64,000 nt of DNA from Ureibacillus galli. GTDB taxonomy: Bacteria > Bacillota > Bacilli > Bacillales_A > Planococcaceae. The translations under genes were made by a program, and so were the position numbers. The notes under the pieces were generated by a model. That model was not told the DNA's origin and did not search any database. It saw only the letters and a program-made list of their open reading frames with translations. The stretch spans positions 1 to 64,000 of the forward strand of contig NZ_JACSQA010000019.1 of assembly GCF_014836845.1 (NCBI RefSeq). The letters run 5' to 3'. Positions 16,505 through 25,884 of this stretch are shown here, piece by piece; within the stretch, counting starts at the first letter, position 1; every line of letters starts with the position of its first letter.

Positions 16505-17275
16505 TTATGAAAGATGCTTTTCAATCTCCCTTTTTGCATTGAAAAGGAAGTCTCTATACATTTCTGTATCCTCATTGTTAAATCGAACATCCGGAACAAT
16601 AATGGCAATAGATGCGATTGGTCTACTATGAGAAATAATAGGGACACTTACAGAACAAGCCCCTATAATTCGTTCACTTTCAGTTTGGACATAGCCTAGC
16701 TTACGAATTGTTACTAAGTCCTCTAAAAGTTTATCGCGATTCGTTATTGTATTATCGGTAATCGGAACCCTTTTTACCCGATTCAAATAATCATCGATTT
16801 CATGTTGGGGTAGATAGGCAAGAATGGCCTTTGCTGAAGCCCCAGCATATAAAGGGGATGTATCTCCAACATGGTTTCTCGCTGTTAATTGATGAATACT
16901 CTCGTAATTCAAAATGCATCTTCGCTGATCCCCGTCTAGAATGCTCATAGAAACACTTTCGCCTATTTTTTCACTTAATGATTTTAAAATAGGTTCTGCT
17001 ATAGCGAGAATAGTAGATTCCTGCTCGACTAATTTTCCTAAATAAAATAGAGATAAGCCAAGCTGATATTGTTTGGTTTTTTCATCTTTTATGAGAAACC
17101 CTTCATGTACGAGTGTCGCTACAAATCGTTGTAAGCTTGAGAGGCCAATACCTGTTTTTTTATGAAGATCCGTTAATGATAGCTTTGGTTCTTCCCTTGT
17201 AAAGGCTCTTAAAATAAGGACCGTTTTTTGAACTGTATTCATTAAATAATTTCTTTCAAAAGTCGTTTGATCCAT
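16505..17275 (-). CDS. IclR family transcriptional regulator
   Basis: 256 residues. The winged helix-turn-helix is in the first 80 residues (LSLTDLHKKTGIGLSSLQRF), followed by the IclR effector domain with LYAGASAKAILAYLP and SERIIGACSVSVPI. An upstream in-frame ATG exists, but GGGGGAG lies five bases before the ATG at 17275. IclR proteins control aromatic and carboxylic acid catabolism and bind the substrate or an intermediate. It is the last gene of the TRAP/acyl-CoA dehydrogenase cluster, 65 bp after the CoA-transferase, and is its probable regulator. Confidence 0.88.
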   Translation of the reverse strand: MDQTTFERNYLMNTVQKTVLILRAFTREEPKLSLTDLHKKTGIGLSSLQRFVATLVHEGFLIKDEKTKQYQLGLSLFYLGKLVEQESTILAIAEPILKSLSEKIGESVSMSILDGDQRRCILNYESIHQLTARNHVGDTSPLYAGASAKAILAYLPQHEIDDYLNRVKRVPITDNTITNRDKLLEDLVTIRKLGYVQTESERIIGACSVSVPIISHSRPIASIAIIVPDVRFNNEDTEMYRDFLFNAKREIEKHLS

Positions 17276-17340
17276 AAAAGCTCCCCCTTGCACAACCATC
17301 ATAACAAAACCTATTCCCCATTGTTAAGTGAATTCAAACA

Positions 17341-18480
17341 TTACACTTTCAAAGAATTTAAATATTCCGACGTATGTTCTCCTAATAGTGGAGGAGCTTG
17401 ATCATAGGAAATGTTTAAACTTGAATGTTGTAATGGATTTTTAACGAATTTCACCTTTCCGTATACCGGATGTTCCAATTCTCCGATTAAGTTCCTTGCT
17501 TTTACTTGAGGCTGTTCCAAAGCTTCTTCTATTGTATTAACTCGACCACCAGGAATTTTATGTTGTTGCAATAAGCTTAACCATTCATCCCTCGACTTTG
17601 AAACAGTAATTTCTTGTAGAAGTTCCGTCAACTCTTGTTCATTTTGTTTTCTTAATGTATTTGTTTTAAAACGTGGATCTTCTGCCCATTCTTTACGACC
17701 GATCATATGACAAAACTTTTTAAATTGGGCATCTGTACCGATACAAAACATTAACGGTCCATCCGCGCAAGGGAATACTTGATATGGTGCAACATTGTTA
17801 TGTTTATTGCCTAATCGTTTTGAAACAAAATGGGCATTTAAATAAGCACTGGATACATTGGCAAGGCTACTTAATTGAACATCAAGGAGAGCCAAATCAA
17901 TAAACTGGCCTACATTTGTTTGATCCCGTAAGCGTAACGCTGCTAAAATCCCTATCGCTACATAATTAGAAGTTAAAATATCTGATATAGGTACACCGAC
18001 TTTTGTCGCTTCCCCTTCCGCATCCCCGGTTACATCCATTAAACCACTCATTGCTTGAATTACTGGATCGAAGCCCGGCTCATTCGCAAGGGGGCCAGTT
18101 TGACCAAAACCCGTTACAGCACAATAAATAATTCGAGGGTTCACTTTCTTTAATACTTCGTAACTTAACCCCATTCGTGCCATATCGCCCGTTTTAAAAT
18201 TTTCTAATACGACATCCGCATCTGCAACGAAAGATAAAAATTTCTCTTTATCTTCTTGTTTTTTTAAATTTAATACAATTGATTTTTTATTTCGATTGGC
18301 ACAAAGATAGTACGTACTTTGGTCATTCACAAATGGCCCCCAATCCCGCATGCTATCTGAACCATCGGGATGTTCAATTCGGATGACCTCTGCCCCTAAA
18401 TCTGCCAATAACATAGACCCGGCAGGTGCCGCATAAACCCTTGATAAATCTAACACACGAATTCCGTCTAATGGGCGCAT
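17341..18480 (-). CDS. Class III CoA-transferase (CaiB/BaiF family)
   Basis: 379 residues, full family length. RPLDGIRVLDLSRVYAAPAG opens the Rossmann-like domain. VTGFGQTGPLANEPGFDPVI and the Asp of VGVPISD (residue 167 by count) match the family's catalytic aspartate that forms the acyl anhydride and CoA thioester. Class III enzymes move CoA between carboxylic acids. AAGGAGGG precedes the ATG. Located 12 bp after the TRAP permease, it most likely activates the acid imported by that transporter. Confidence 0.92.
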   Translation of the reverse strand: MRPLDGIRVLDLSRVYAAPAGSMLLADLGAEVIRIEHPDGSDSMRDWGPFVNDQSTYYLCANRNKKSIVLNLKKQEDKEKFLSFVADADVVLENFKTGDMARMGLSYEVLKKVNPRIIYCAVTGFGQTGPLANEPGFDPVIQAMSGLMDVTGDAEGEATKVGVPISDILTSNYVAIGILAALRLRDQTNVGQFIDLALLDVQLSSLANVSSAYLNAHFVSKRLGNKHNNVAPYQVFPCADGPLMFCIGTDAQFKKFCHMIGRKEWAEDPRFKTNTLRKQNEQELTELLQEITVSKSRDEWLSLLQQHKIPGGRVNTIEEALEQPQVKARNLIGELEHPVYGKVKFVKNPLQHSSLNISYDQAPPLLGEHTSEYLNSLKV

Positions 18481-18492
18481 ACTTCACCCTCC

Positions 18493-20448
18493 TTACTCTT
18501 CAATTAATGTCGTAACAGGGTTCGCCTTTTCCTTCATTAGAAGTTGGGTAGCTACGATACAGCCTACAGCGACTAAAGCAATGATATTGACGAGTAATGT
18601 TGTATCCATCAAACTAATCCCTGCTACGATAAGTAACACTCTTTCGATTAAAAATGTTTTTCTAAACATAAAGCCTTTAAGTCCCGCCGCTAGCACGACT
18701 CCACCAACTATTGCTGTAATAGCTGCAAATAAATATTCGGTTACTGTACCACCCGTTAATAATAATGTTGGATTGAATATAAAGAAGAACGGAACGATAA
18801 ATCCGATTAACCCTAACCGAACAGATTCAACGGACACTTTATTCGCCGATTCCCCTGCAATTCCCGCTGCTGCATAGGATGCTAATGCAACTGGAGGCGT
18901 AATACTTGATAGGGCTGCGAAATAGAAGGCAAACATATGGGCAGCAATTGGCGCTACACCTAGTTTCGTTAAAATAGGAACAGAAATCGTCGCAACGATA
19001 ATATAGGCCGCTGTTGCTGGTACCCCCATACCTAAGACGATACTAATAAATGCTGTCAGTAACGCAGCTAGAAGCACGCTTTCACCTGCAAACCCTAGAA
19101 TATTATTACCTATTATTAAGCCGGCACTTGTTAACGTAATCGTCGCAATAACAACCCCTACAATGGCGCAGGCAATCCCAACATTAATAACACCTTTTAC
19201 CCCTTCAACAATCGAATCTAGTACGAGTTGGAAACTCATACGTGTACTTTTTCGAATGGCTGCAGCTGGAACGACAGAAAGCAACGAAAAGATTGCCGCG
19301 TACAAAGGAGAAAATCCTGCAAATAACATCACTAGGAGAATGAGTAAAGGGATAAAAAGATGACCGCCTTCTTTTAACACCTTTTTTGCTTCAGGTAAAT
19401 TTTCTTTGGAAATCCCTGATAAGCCCATCTTCTTCGCTTCAAAATGGACGATCATAAACAACGTTAAATAATAGAGGATAGCTGGGATGATGGCCGCCAG
19501 TAAAACAACGGAATACGGTACCCCGAGATATTCCGCCATAATAAAGGCAGCTGCCCCCATAACAGGTGGGGCAATTAAACCTCCTGTTGATGCAACAGCT
19601 TCCACCGCCCCGGCAAATTTCTTTGAATAGCCCGCCTTTTTCATCATTGGAATCGTAACCGTACCTGTTGTTACGACGTTACTCACCGCACTACCACTAA
19701 CGGTTGCCATTAAAGCGCTTGCAAAAACGGCCACCTTCGCAGGACCTCCTGCTGTTCTACCAGCAACGGTCAAAGCTAAATCATTGATGAAATCGGAAAA
19801 GCCGCTATTTTTCAGGAAAGCACCGAACAATACAAAAACAAAGATGTATGTGGCTGAAACGCCTAATGCTGTTCCAAATACCCCTTGACCTCCCCAATAC
19901 ATAATATTAATGACACGCTCTAAACTAAATCCGTAGTGCCCTAATATACCGGGTATATAGGCTCCGAAAAAATTGTACGCCAGGAAAAATAGGGCTATAA
20001 GCGTCAGTCCCTTTCCTACAACACGGCGGCTTGCTTCAAATAATAGAAGTAACGCGATCCCACCGATATAAATATCCAATGTGGAATTTTCCCCACCACT
20101 TCGTACAAAAGCATCATAAGTAAACAAGAAATAGAAAATTACTACAATGGATAAACCAATACATAGAAGGTCAAAGATTGTCGGCAACTTTCGCGAGCCT
20201 ACACTCTTTTTTGTAGCTGGATAAAAGACAAAACTAAATAATAGAAGAAAACCTAAATGCCAAGCCCGAAACTTCACTGCATCCATAACACCGAAACTAC
20301 TCATATATAATTGGAATAGCGTCCAAATGATTGCGAGTATCATGATACCCTTTCCAAATATACCGATATACTTTCGTGAGTTTAAATTTTTCTCCTCCAA
20401 ATCCATTAACTCTTGCATATCATGATTTGTTAGATCCTTCGTAGTCAT
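18493..20448 (-). CDS. TRAP transporter permease, fused 4TM/12TM subunits (TAXI type)
   Basis: 651 residues with about 17 hydrophobic segments. The N-terminal part corresponds to the small TRAP subunit, and the rest to the large DctM-like subunit, with GGPAKVAVFASALMATVSGS and SNVVTTGTVTIPMMKKAGY, then the second inverted repeat LGMGVPATAAYIIVA. Fusion of the two subunits is the usual form for TAXI-type systems. It takes up carboxylates using a sodium gradient with the binding protein encoded 11 bp upstream. GGGGG lies before the ATG. Confidence 0.93.
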   Translation of the reverse strand: MTTKDLTNHDMQELMDLEEKNLNSRKYIGIFGKGIMILAIIWTLFQLYMSSFGVMDAVKFRAWHLGFLLLFSFVFYPATKKSVGSRKLPTIFDLLCIGLSIVVIFYFLFTYDAFVRSGGENSTLDIYIGGIALLLLFEASRRVVGKGLTLIALFFLAYNFFGAYIPGILGHYGFSLERVINIMYWGGQGVFGTALGVSATYIFVFVLFGAFLKNSGFSDFINDLALTVAGRTAGGPAKVAVFASALMATVSGSAVSNVVTTGTVTIPMMKKAGYSKKFAGAVEAVASTGGLIAPPVMGAAAFIMAEYLGVPYSVVLLAAIIPAILYYLTLFMIVHFEAKKMGLSGISKENLPEAKKVLKEGGHLFIPLLILLVMLFAGFSPLYAAIFSLLSVVPAAAIRKSTRMSFQLVLDSIVEGVKGVINVGIACAIVGVVIATITLTSAGLIIGNNILGFAGESVLLAALLTAFISIVLGMGVPATAAYIIVATISVPILTKLGVAPIAAHMFAFYFAALSSITPPVALASYAAAGIAGESANKVSVESVRLGLIGFIVPFFFIFNPTLLLTGGTVTEYLFAAITAIVGGVVLAAGLKGFMFRKTFLIERVLLIVAGISLMDTTLLVNIIALVAVGCIVATQLLMKEKANPVTTLIEE

Positions 20449-20459
20449 TTGAATCCCCC

Positions 20460-21419
20460 CTATTCCAATACGCCAATTTCTTTATAGTATTTTTCAGCCC
20501 CTGGATGAAGCGGTACTCCCGCAGTCCCTTCAATCGCTTTCTGAGGATCGAACTGATTAGCAATGCTATAGGATTCTTTTAGTTCATCTACATTTTCCCA
20601 TAGCAGCTTTGTTAGTCGATAGGCAGCATCCTCTGAAACACTTTCGTCAATTACAATCGTGCTATATTGACCAACCGTAGTAATCGGTTCTGGCTGTTTA
20701 TCGTACGTATTCGCTTCGATGACATACTTAAAGTTCCAAGGATATTCTTTTACCAATTGATCGATGGCATCGGGTGAAAAACTGAGCACCTTCGAATCAA
20801 TCGTTGAAATTAATTCAGTCGTGGCTGCTGCAGGCACCCCCGAATAAATATTTACCCCATCGACTTGACCGTTTCTGATTAAATCCGTTGCTTCCGTAAA
20901 CCCTACATAATTGGCGTTCACATCATCAATGCTTACGCCATGGGCTTCTAAAACAAGCTTCGATTCTAGTTCAGTAGAACTACCAGCAGCTCCAAATACA
21001 AAACTTTTCCCCTTCAAATCTTCAATGGATTGAATATCTTCATTATCAACTACTACAATATGACTGACGTTGGGATAAAGATTGCCTAAAATACGAACTC
21101 CATCATATTGTTTCCCTTTAAAAGAACCTTCCCCGTTATAGGCATCATAAGCAATATTCACTGTAGTGAAGGCTAAATTGGCTTCCCCTTTGCTCATTAA
21201 ATTTAAATTTTCCACACTGCCATTCGATGCTTGGGAAGCAACAAGCTGTTCCATCTCTTTTGTCCATAATGTTGAAAGACCTGCCCCTAAAGAATAAAAG
21301 ACCCCTGTTGTTGTACCTGTAGTGAAAATAAGCGGCTCCCCATACCGTTCCACATTACTCTGACACCCCATTAAAAGACCTAGACATAACAGTACCGTTA
21401 CGAAAAGGTTACGTTTCAT
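20460..21419 (-). CDS. TAXI family TRAP transporter solute-binding lipoprotein
   Basis: 319 residues. N-terminal signal with lipobox LLMGC, so the mature protein is lipid-anchored outside the membrane. TAXI domain features follow: IFTTGTTTGVFYSLGAGLSTLW, FTTVNIAYDAYNG, GAAGSSTELESKLVLEAHG and AGVPLHPGAEKYYKEIG at the C-terminus. It delivers a carboxylate ligand to the fused permease. The ATG at 21419 is preferred to one two codons earlier because of the AAAGGGG spacing. The ligand is unknown. Confidence 0.92.
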   Translation of the reverse strand: MKRNLFVTVLLCLGLLMGCQSNVERYGEPLIFTTGTTTGVFYSLGAGLSTLWTKEMEQLVASQASNGSVENLNLMSKGEANLAFTTVNIAYDAYNGEGSFKGKQYDGVRILGNLYPNVSHIVVVDNEDIQSIEDLKGKSFVFGAAGSSTELESKLVLEAHGVSIDDVNANYVGFTEATDLIRNGQVDGVNIYSGVPAAATTELISTIDSKVLSFSPDAIDQLVKEYPWNFKYVIEANTYDKQPEPITTVGQYSTIVIDESVSEDAAYRLTKLLWENVDELKESYSIANQFDPQKAIEGTAGVPLHPGAEKYYKEIGVLE

Positions 21420-21440
21420 CCCCATTTCCCCTTTGACTGC

Positions 21441-22247
21441 TTATTTAAAGACAGCTTTGCGTTTTTCCAACACTGCATTAACCCCTTCTTTATGATCTGG
21501 TAATTCCGTTACGATTCCCATTTTAGAAGAAATATAGTCTAATGAAGATCGTAGACTCATCGTCTGGCTTTGATAAACTGCCCGTTTAATGATTCGAATC
21601 GCTTCTTGCGGACCTTTACTTAACTTTTCTACATAAGATTGCACAAATGTGTCCAGTTCCCCATCTGGTACAACAAAAGTAACCAATCCTTTTTCTTTCG
21701 CTTCCTCCGCCGTTAGGACTCGCGCCGTCCATAACATATCCAATGCCTGATCGATTCCGACTAGTTTCGGTAAAAAGTAAGCACCCCCATCTCCTGGCAC
21801 AATCCCTACATTAATATAACTTTCGGCAAACTTAGCAGACTCCGCAGCGATACGAATGTCACACATTAACGCCATATCCAAGCCAGCTCCCATAGCATAA
21901 CCGTGCATTTGGCAGATGACCGGTTTATCAATTTCTTCTAAAAGCAATGGAATCCGTTGTATTTTTTTCCAAAGGGAATTCTTTCGAGCAAGGGCTGTAG
22001 AAGTCGTATCTTCTTTACTTTCATAGAACCCTTTACCGGCAACCATCGCTTTAACATCCCCGCCAGCACAAAAGGATTTCCCGTTCCCCTTCAGCAGTAC
22101 AACACGAATTTCATCCCGATCCCTTATTTCTTCTAATGCCGCTATCCAACTTAAAATCATTTCTTCACTGAACGCATTGTAACTTTCAGGTCGATTCAAT
22201 GTAATCGTGGCAATAGAGTCCTTCACTTCAAATAATAAATCCGGCAT
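21441..22247 (-). CDS. Enoyl-CoA hydratase/isomerase family protein
   Basis: 268-residue crotonase-fold protein: ITLNRPESYNAFSEEM at the start, the first oxyanion segment FCAGGDVKAM, the second GYAMGAGLDMALMCDIRIA, and INVGIVPGDGGAYFLPKLVG, where the usual second catalytic Glu position is Asp. It should hydrate or isomerise an enoyl-CoA. The in-frame frame extends 26 codons upstream into the previous gene, but AAGGGGG is six bases before the ATG at 22247. It follows the small acyl-CoA dehydrogenase by 11 bp, consistent with a beta-oxidation-like step order. Confidence 0.9.
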   Translation of the reverse strand: MPDLLFEVKDSIATITLNRPESYNAFSEEMILSWIAALEEIRDRDEIRVVLLKGNGKSFCAGGDVKAMVAGKGFYESKEDTTSTALARKNSLWKKIQRIPLLLEEIDKPVICQMHGYAMGAGLDMALMCDIRIAAESAKFAESYINVGIVPGDGGAYFLPKLVGIDQALDMLWTARVLTAEEAKEKGLVTFVVPDGELDTFVQSYVEKLSKGPQEAIRIIKRAVYQSQTMSLRSSLDYISSKMGIVTELPDHKEGVNAVLEKRKAVFK

Positions 22248-22258
22248 ATTCATCCCCC

Positions 22259-23311
22259 TTAAATATGTTCCATATGTTTTTTCGTTGTTAACTGTTCCCA
22301 AATGTTTGCTGACGATTGTAACCATCTATTCGCCAGTTCCTTTTTCCAAAAACGCCCTGTATAATCTTCATCACGCCATGCCCATAATCGGCGTGTATAG
22401 TGATGTAATCGATGTTCATGGGTAACACCTAACGCTGCATGTACTTGGTGGGCTGAAGTAGCAACGATACGACTGGAATCTTCTATTTTTAATCTGGCAA
22501 AGGCTACTTCATCATGGACTTCCCCTTGTTGTAAACGAGCGATGACGTTTTCCATAGCAGCTGCCGTTAATGCCTGTTCCCCAGCTAAAGTAGCTAAATG
22601 TTGCTGTACTAATTGGAATCGGTGAATCGGACGACCAAATTGTTCCCGCTCTTTACTAAATTGGACTGATAATTCAAATGCACGATCTATCGCACCAGTC
22701 ATTTTACAAATGGTAGCAATGGTCTGTAAATTTTGGAGGAATACTAATTGTTCTTGTGAAATGGGCTGACAAGTTACAACCGCTGCGTCGGTAAAGGAAA
22801 CATGGTCACGCGGTTCTGCTGCAACGTTCGTTTCATGTTTCATTTGAGCATCCTTTAAATCTAGTAATACAATAAACTCTTTTCCTTGGTCAGTAGCTAA
22901 AGTTACAAGTTTCTTCGCATATCTCGCCCACGGAACATAGTGTAGGGCTCCAGAAACTTTTGCATTTACGATGGCTAAAGGGTTTGCGTGTAAGTGGACT
23001 GTCGTTAATTCTTTCATTGGGTGAATATTGGCATTTTCCAATACGACATTGGCAAAAGTATGCTCAACATAAGGGATAGGAGCTGCATATTTCCCCATTA
23101 ATCGGTATAAATGAAATAGATCTTCATAATCTCCTCCAGCTCCGCCATGTTCTTCTCGAACAGCTACTTGTTGCAGCTCATTTTCAAACATAATGTCCCA
23201 TATATGTTGAGGCCACGTATTTTCTTCTAACAGATCAACCGTTTCCTTTTCGACTTTATCATTGAATATTTTTTCAACAACATCGACAATCATGTCTTTC
23301 ATTTCGCTCAT
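22259..23311 (-). CDS. Acyl-CoA dehydrogenase family protein, second (small) subunit
   Basis: 350 residues, shorter than usual (about 380). C-terminal ACAD helices are clear (RAFELSVQFSKEREQFGRPIHRFQLVQQHLA, then HQVHAALGVTHEHRLHHYTRR), but the middle beta-domain lacks the SEPxxGSD flavin-contact motif and the N-terminus is divergent. Such degenerate members pair with a canonical ACAD to form alpha2beta2 enzymes in steroid side-chain and dicarboxylate degradation. Its start overlaps the stop of the partner gene (ATGA), supporting a heteromeric complex. Confidence 0.85.
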   Translation of the reverse strand: MSEMKDMIVDVVEKIFNDKVEKETVDLLEENTWPQHIWDIMFENELQQVAVREEHGGAGGDYEDLFHLYRLMGKYAAPIPYVEHTFANVVLENANIHPMKELTTVHLHANPLAIVNAKVSGALHYVPWARYAKKLVTLATDQGKEFIVLLDLKDAQMKHETNVAAEPRDHVSFTDAAVVTCQPISQEQLVFLQNLQTIATICKMTGAIDRAFELSVQFSKEREQFGRPIHRFQLVQQHLATLAGEQALTAAAMENVIARLQQGEVHDEVAFARLKIEDSSRIVATSAHQVHAALGVTHEHRLHHYTRRLWAWRDEDYTGRFWKKELANRWLQSSANIWEQLTTKKHMEHI

Positions 23312-24450
23312 CCTGCAATCACTCCTTTCGCGATAATGCCGTATAGTACTTCTGATGTTCCACCACGGATTGTAAAGCCTGGTGCATGAAGAATAGACTC
23401 TGCTAGGAATCTATTCATCTTCTGTTCTGCTTGTAGTTGTGGATAAACATCCAGCAATAGACGAACGACTTCAGGAACTTTTTGTTCAAATTTCGTTCCA
23501 ATACTTTTAACAAGTGCTGCAGGTACCATTACTTCCCCGCCTTCTTCAAGCACTTTCGCTACTCCGATAGATAAATTACGCAAGCTCCATAATTCAGCTA
23601 CTAGTTTTGAAGCTTCCGCTAAACCTTCTAGATTGTGCTGTCGTTTTAATTCTTCAATCGCTTCATTTAATAGCGGGAAGGTACTTAATATCCGTTCTGG
23701 GCCACTTCGTTCATATGCTAGTTCAGCTAAACCTTGTGCCCATCCATTTCCTAACGTTCCGACAACCATTTCATCCGGCACAAACACGTTATCAAAAAAT
23801 ACATCATTAAAATGATGTTCCCCAGTCAAATAACGAATAGGTGAAATTGTCACTCCTTCAGAATTTAAATCGATAATTAATTGGCTAAGACCGGAATGCT
23901 TCTTCTCAGAAACAGGTTCTGTACGAACGAGGGTCACCATATAGTGGGCATGTTGGGCATTACTGCTCCATGTCTTGGCACCATTAACAACCCAGCCACC
24001 TTCTACCTTTTCAGCTTTTGTTTTCACAGATGCTAAATCAGAACCACTATTCGGTTCACTAAGCCCAATCGCAAAGAAGCATTCCCCTTTTACAATTTTA
24101 GGCAAGAAGAAATTTCTTTGTTCTTCAGTACCGAATCGTAATAAAAGTGGACCCGTTTGGCGATCTGCAAACCAATGGGCTGCAACAGGAGCTCCAAAGG
24201 CTAAAAACTCTTCCGTTAAGATATAGCGATCAATCGAACTACGCTCCCCACCCCCATATTTTTTAGGCCACGTCATGCCGATCCAGCCTTTTTCTGCCAC
24301 TAGCTTCGAAAAATTGGCATCACAGCCACTTAACCAGGAATCGCATTTCGTTTGAAATGTCCCCTTACTCAACTCCTCTTGTAGGAAAGCACGAACCTCT
24401 TCCCGAAACATCTCCTGCTCTTTTGTAAATTGAACCGTTGGTAATTTCAA
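23308..24450 (-). CDS. Acyl-CoA dehydrogenase, large subunit
   Basis: 380 residues, canonical length. TKEQEMFREEVRAFLQEEL (N-terminal helices), IGLSEPNSGSDLASVKTKA and VNGAKTWSSNA (flavin and substrate contacts), ERSGPERILSTF, and GGTSEVLYGIIAKGVI at the C-terminus. It oxidises an acyl-CoA to an enoyl-CoA with FAD. A TTG start at 24450 with AAAGGGGTG upstream is preferred; the frame extends 31 codons further but that part covers the promoter. First gene of the seven-gene operon, four-base overlap with the second ACAD. Confidence 0.9.
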   Translation of the reverse strand: MKLPTVQFTKEQEMFREEVRAFLQEELSKGTFQTKCDSWLSGCDANFSKLVAEKGWIGMTWPKKYGGGERSSIDRYILTEEFLAFGAPVAAHWFADRQTGPLLLRFGTEEQRNFFLPKIVKGECFFAIGLSEPNSGSDLASVKTKAEKVEGGWVVNGAKTWSSNAQHAHYMVTLVRTEPVSEKKHSGLSQLIIDLNSEGVTISPIRYLTGEHHFNDVFFDNVFVPDEMVVGTLGNGWAQGLAELAYERSGPERILSTFPLLNEAIEELKRQHNLEGLAEASKLVAELWSLRNLSIGVAKVLEEGGEVMVPAALVKSIGTKFEQKVPEVVRLLLDVYPQLQAEQKMNRFLAESILHAPGFTIRGGTSEVLYGIIAKGVIAG

Positions 24451-24737
24451 AACAACACACCCCTTTACGCATTTGCGGTAACTGTTACTATATATTAATA
24501 TTTTATATTTTCTGAATATTATAGTCAAACCGTTTTTTAACAAATAAATTGATTAAAGTAGCATCTTTAATGTAATATGAAGGATTTTTATGTCGAATGA
24601 ATAAGCAGTTTAATATTTAGATATAATTGTTCCACTCATTATGTTCAAAACTAATACAAACATTGGCGAGATAAATCAATGTAAAAATTAAAATATACTT
24701 ATATTAAAAAAATGAGAAAAATTTTTATTAACAAATT
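24451..24737 (-). promoter_or_regulatory. Promoter region of the catabolic operon
   Basis: Minus-strand SigA promoter: TTGACT (24523-24528), 17-base spacer, TAAAAT (24500-24505), about 50 bases before the TTG start. The rest, up to the terminator of the FusB-like gene, is AT-rich with no coding signal. An IclR operator is expected here, but I cannot point to a convincing palindrome. Confidence 0.65.
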
Positions 24738-24770
24738 AAAAAAATGATGCCTGCATTAACAGACATCATT
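24738..24770 (-). terminator. Intrinsic terminator of the FusB-like gene
   Basis: AATGATGTCTG pairs with CAGGCATCATT (one G-T) around six bases, followed by a T-run on the minus strand, 17 bp after the stop. Confidence 0.85.
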
Positions 24771-24787
24771 TCAGATTGTGAAAATAG

Positions 24788-25438
24788 TTATATTCCTAGT
24801 GAGTCTTTTAAAAAATCCTCTAAATAGTCTACGTTCGTAATTTTTTTATTGCATTCATTGCTATCAGCACAAATATAGTTGCCAATAGATCGATAATAAT
24901 CTGGATTTTTAGTTTTCTTCGTTTTCGTTACCGTAGAAATTTGGGAAACTTCACCAAAACAATTACAGAAGGAACAAAGATTTTTTTTAGTAGTCGATGA
25001 AAATTCGCATTCAATACCAACCATTTTTCCTTCTAACTCATAGATGATTATTTTCCTATTGGATCTTAGGTCTTTCCAGCTTAAATAAGTCAGATGATGA
25101 TGATCAATATTGGATAAATCCGGCAACTTTAATTTTTTTTGTTTTGGGAACATTTTTTTCAATTGTTGCTCCGTCATTGTTGGGAATGAAAGTAAATATC
25201 CAGAAAGATGCTGAATGTATTGTTCATATTCCATTTCTGTTTTCAGTTTGGAAATGTCGAGCATTTCATACTGTGCCTCGGATAAATTCGGAAATAAATC
25301 GATAATTTTAGCATTCGCTAGGTCGATTACAGTAGCTAATACATTTTTTGGAACGTTCTTGTTCCTGCTGTCCTTAATGAAAGCAATTTGTTTTTTTATA
25401 AAGTTTAACTGTTCATTTTTAATAAATTTTTCAGTCAT
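24788..25438 (-). CDS. FusB/FusC family elongation factor G-binding protein
   Basis: 216 residues with the two-domain layout of FusB/FusC: an N-terminal helical bundle, the linker KKLKLPDLSNIDHHHLTYLSW, and a C-terminal treble-clef zinc domain with Cys155, Cys158, Cys190 and Cys196 (C-x2-C and C-x5-C). Staphylococcal FusB/FusC bind EF-G, free it from fusidic acid-stalled ribosomes and confer resistance. Chromosomal Bacillus homologues may do this or help recycling. The ATG at 25438 has GGAG nine bases before it; a TTG five codons upstream is less likely. Own terminator, single-gene unit. Confidence 0.88.
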   Translation of the reverse strand: MTEKFIKNEQLNFIKKQIAFIKDSRNKNVPKNVLATVIDLANAKIIDLFPNLSEAQYEMLDISKLKTEMEYEQYIQHLSGYLLSFPTMTEQQLKKMFPKQKKLKLPDLSNIDHHHLTYLSWKDLRSNRKIIIYELEGKMVGIECEFSSTTKKNLCSFCNCFGEVSQISTVTKTKKTKNPDYYRSIGNYICADSNECNKKITNVDYLEDFLKDSLGI

Positions 25439-25535
25439 ATTGTATTTCTCCAATCACTTATGCTATCTTTCCATTTATTTTAAACAGAAGCGCAAAGTAG
25501 TTATATGGAAAAAATCATTTAGAAACGTTTTTTAC

Positions 25536-25575
25536 ATAAAAGGGCACTGATGAATTACTTTTCACCAGTGCCCTT
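25536..25575 (-). terminator. Intrinsic terminator of the CD3324-type regulator gene
   Basis: AAGGGCACTG and CAGTGCCCTT form a 10-bp stem directly after the gene, with TTTT following on the minus strand. Confidence 0.75.
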
Positions 25576-25578
25576 CAT

Positions 25579-25848
25579 TTACTTTTTATGTGAATACACA
25601 ATTTTTTTAATCGTTTCAATCGAAAGATAATATTCTTCAGCCAATTGTTGAATACTACTGCCACTAATAAAAGCATGTCGAATAGCGGCGTTACGGCGAT
25701 CAAGTAACCGCCTTCCTCCACTTCGAGCTCCCCATTTCTCATACTCCGTTTCTTGCTTTGGAATATAAATGGTTTCCCCTTGGACATATTTTTGAATTTC
25801 GTTAATGAGCTTTTCAGGTAAAATTTTGTTTGCGTTCGTATACTTCAA
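25579..25848 (-). CDS. CD3324 family / Mor-like helix-turn-helix protein
   Basis: 89 residues. NANKILPEKLINEIQKYVQGE and YIPKQETEYEKWGARSGGRR, followed by a helix-turn-helix (SIQQLAEEYYLSIETIKKIV), match the CD3324 family, related to the Mor activator fold. Presumably a DNA-binding regulator; targets unknown. It starts at TTG with AAGGGGCGAG upstream. It is preceded by an unusual leader with competing repeats (see 25885-25980). Confidence 0.8.
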   Translation of the reverse strand: MKYTNANKILPEKLINEIQKYVQGETIYIPKQETEYEKWGARSGGRRLLDRRNAAIRHAFISGSSIQQLAEEYYLSIETIKKIVYSHKK

Positions 25849-25884
25849 TGTCGCTCGCCCCTTATTTCAATTTTGGAAAAATAA

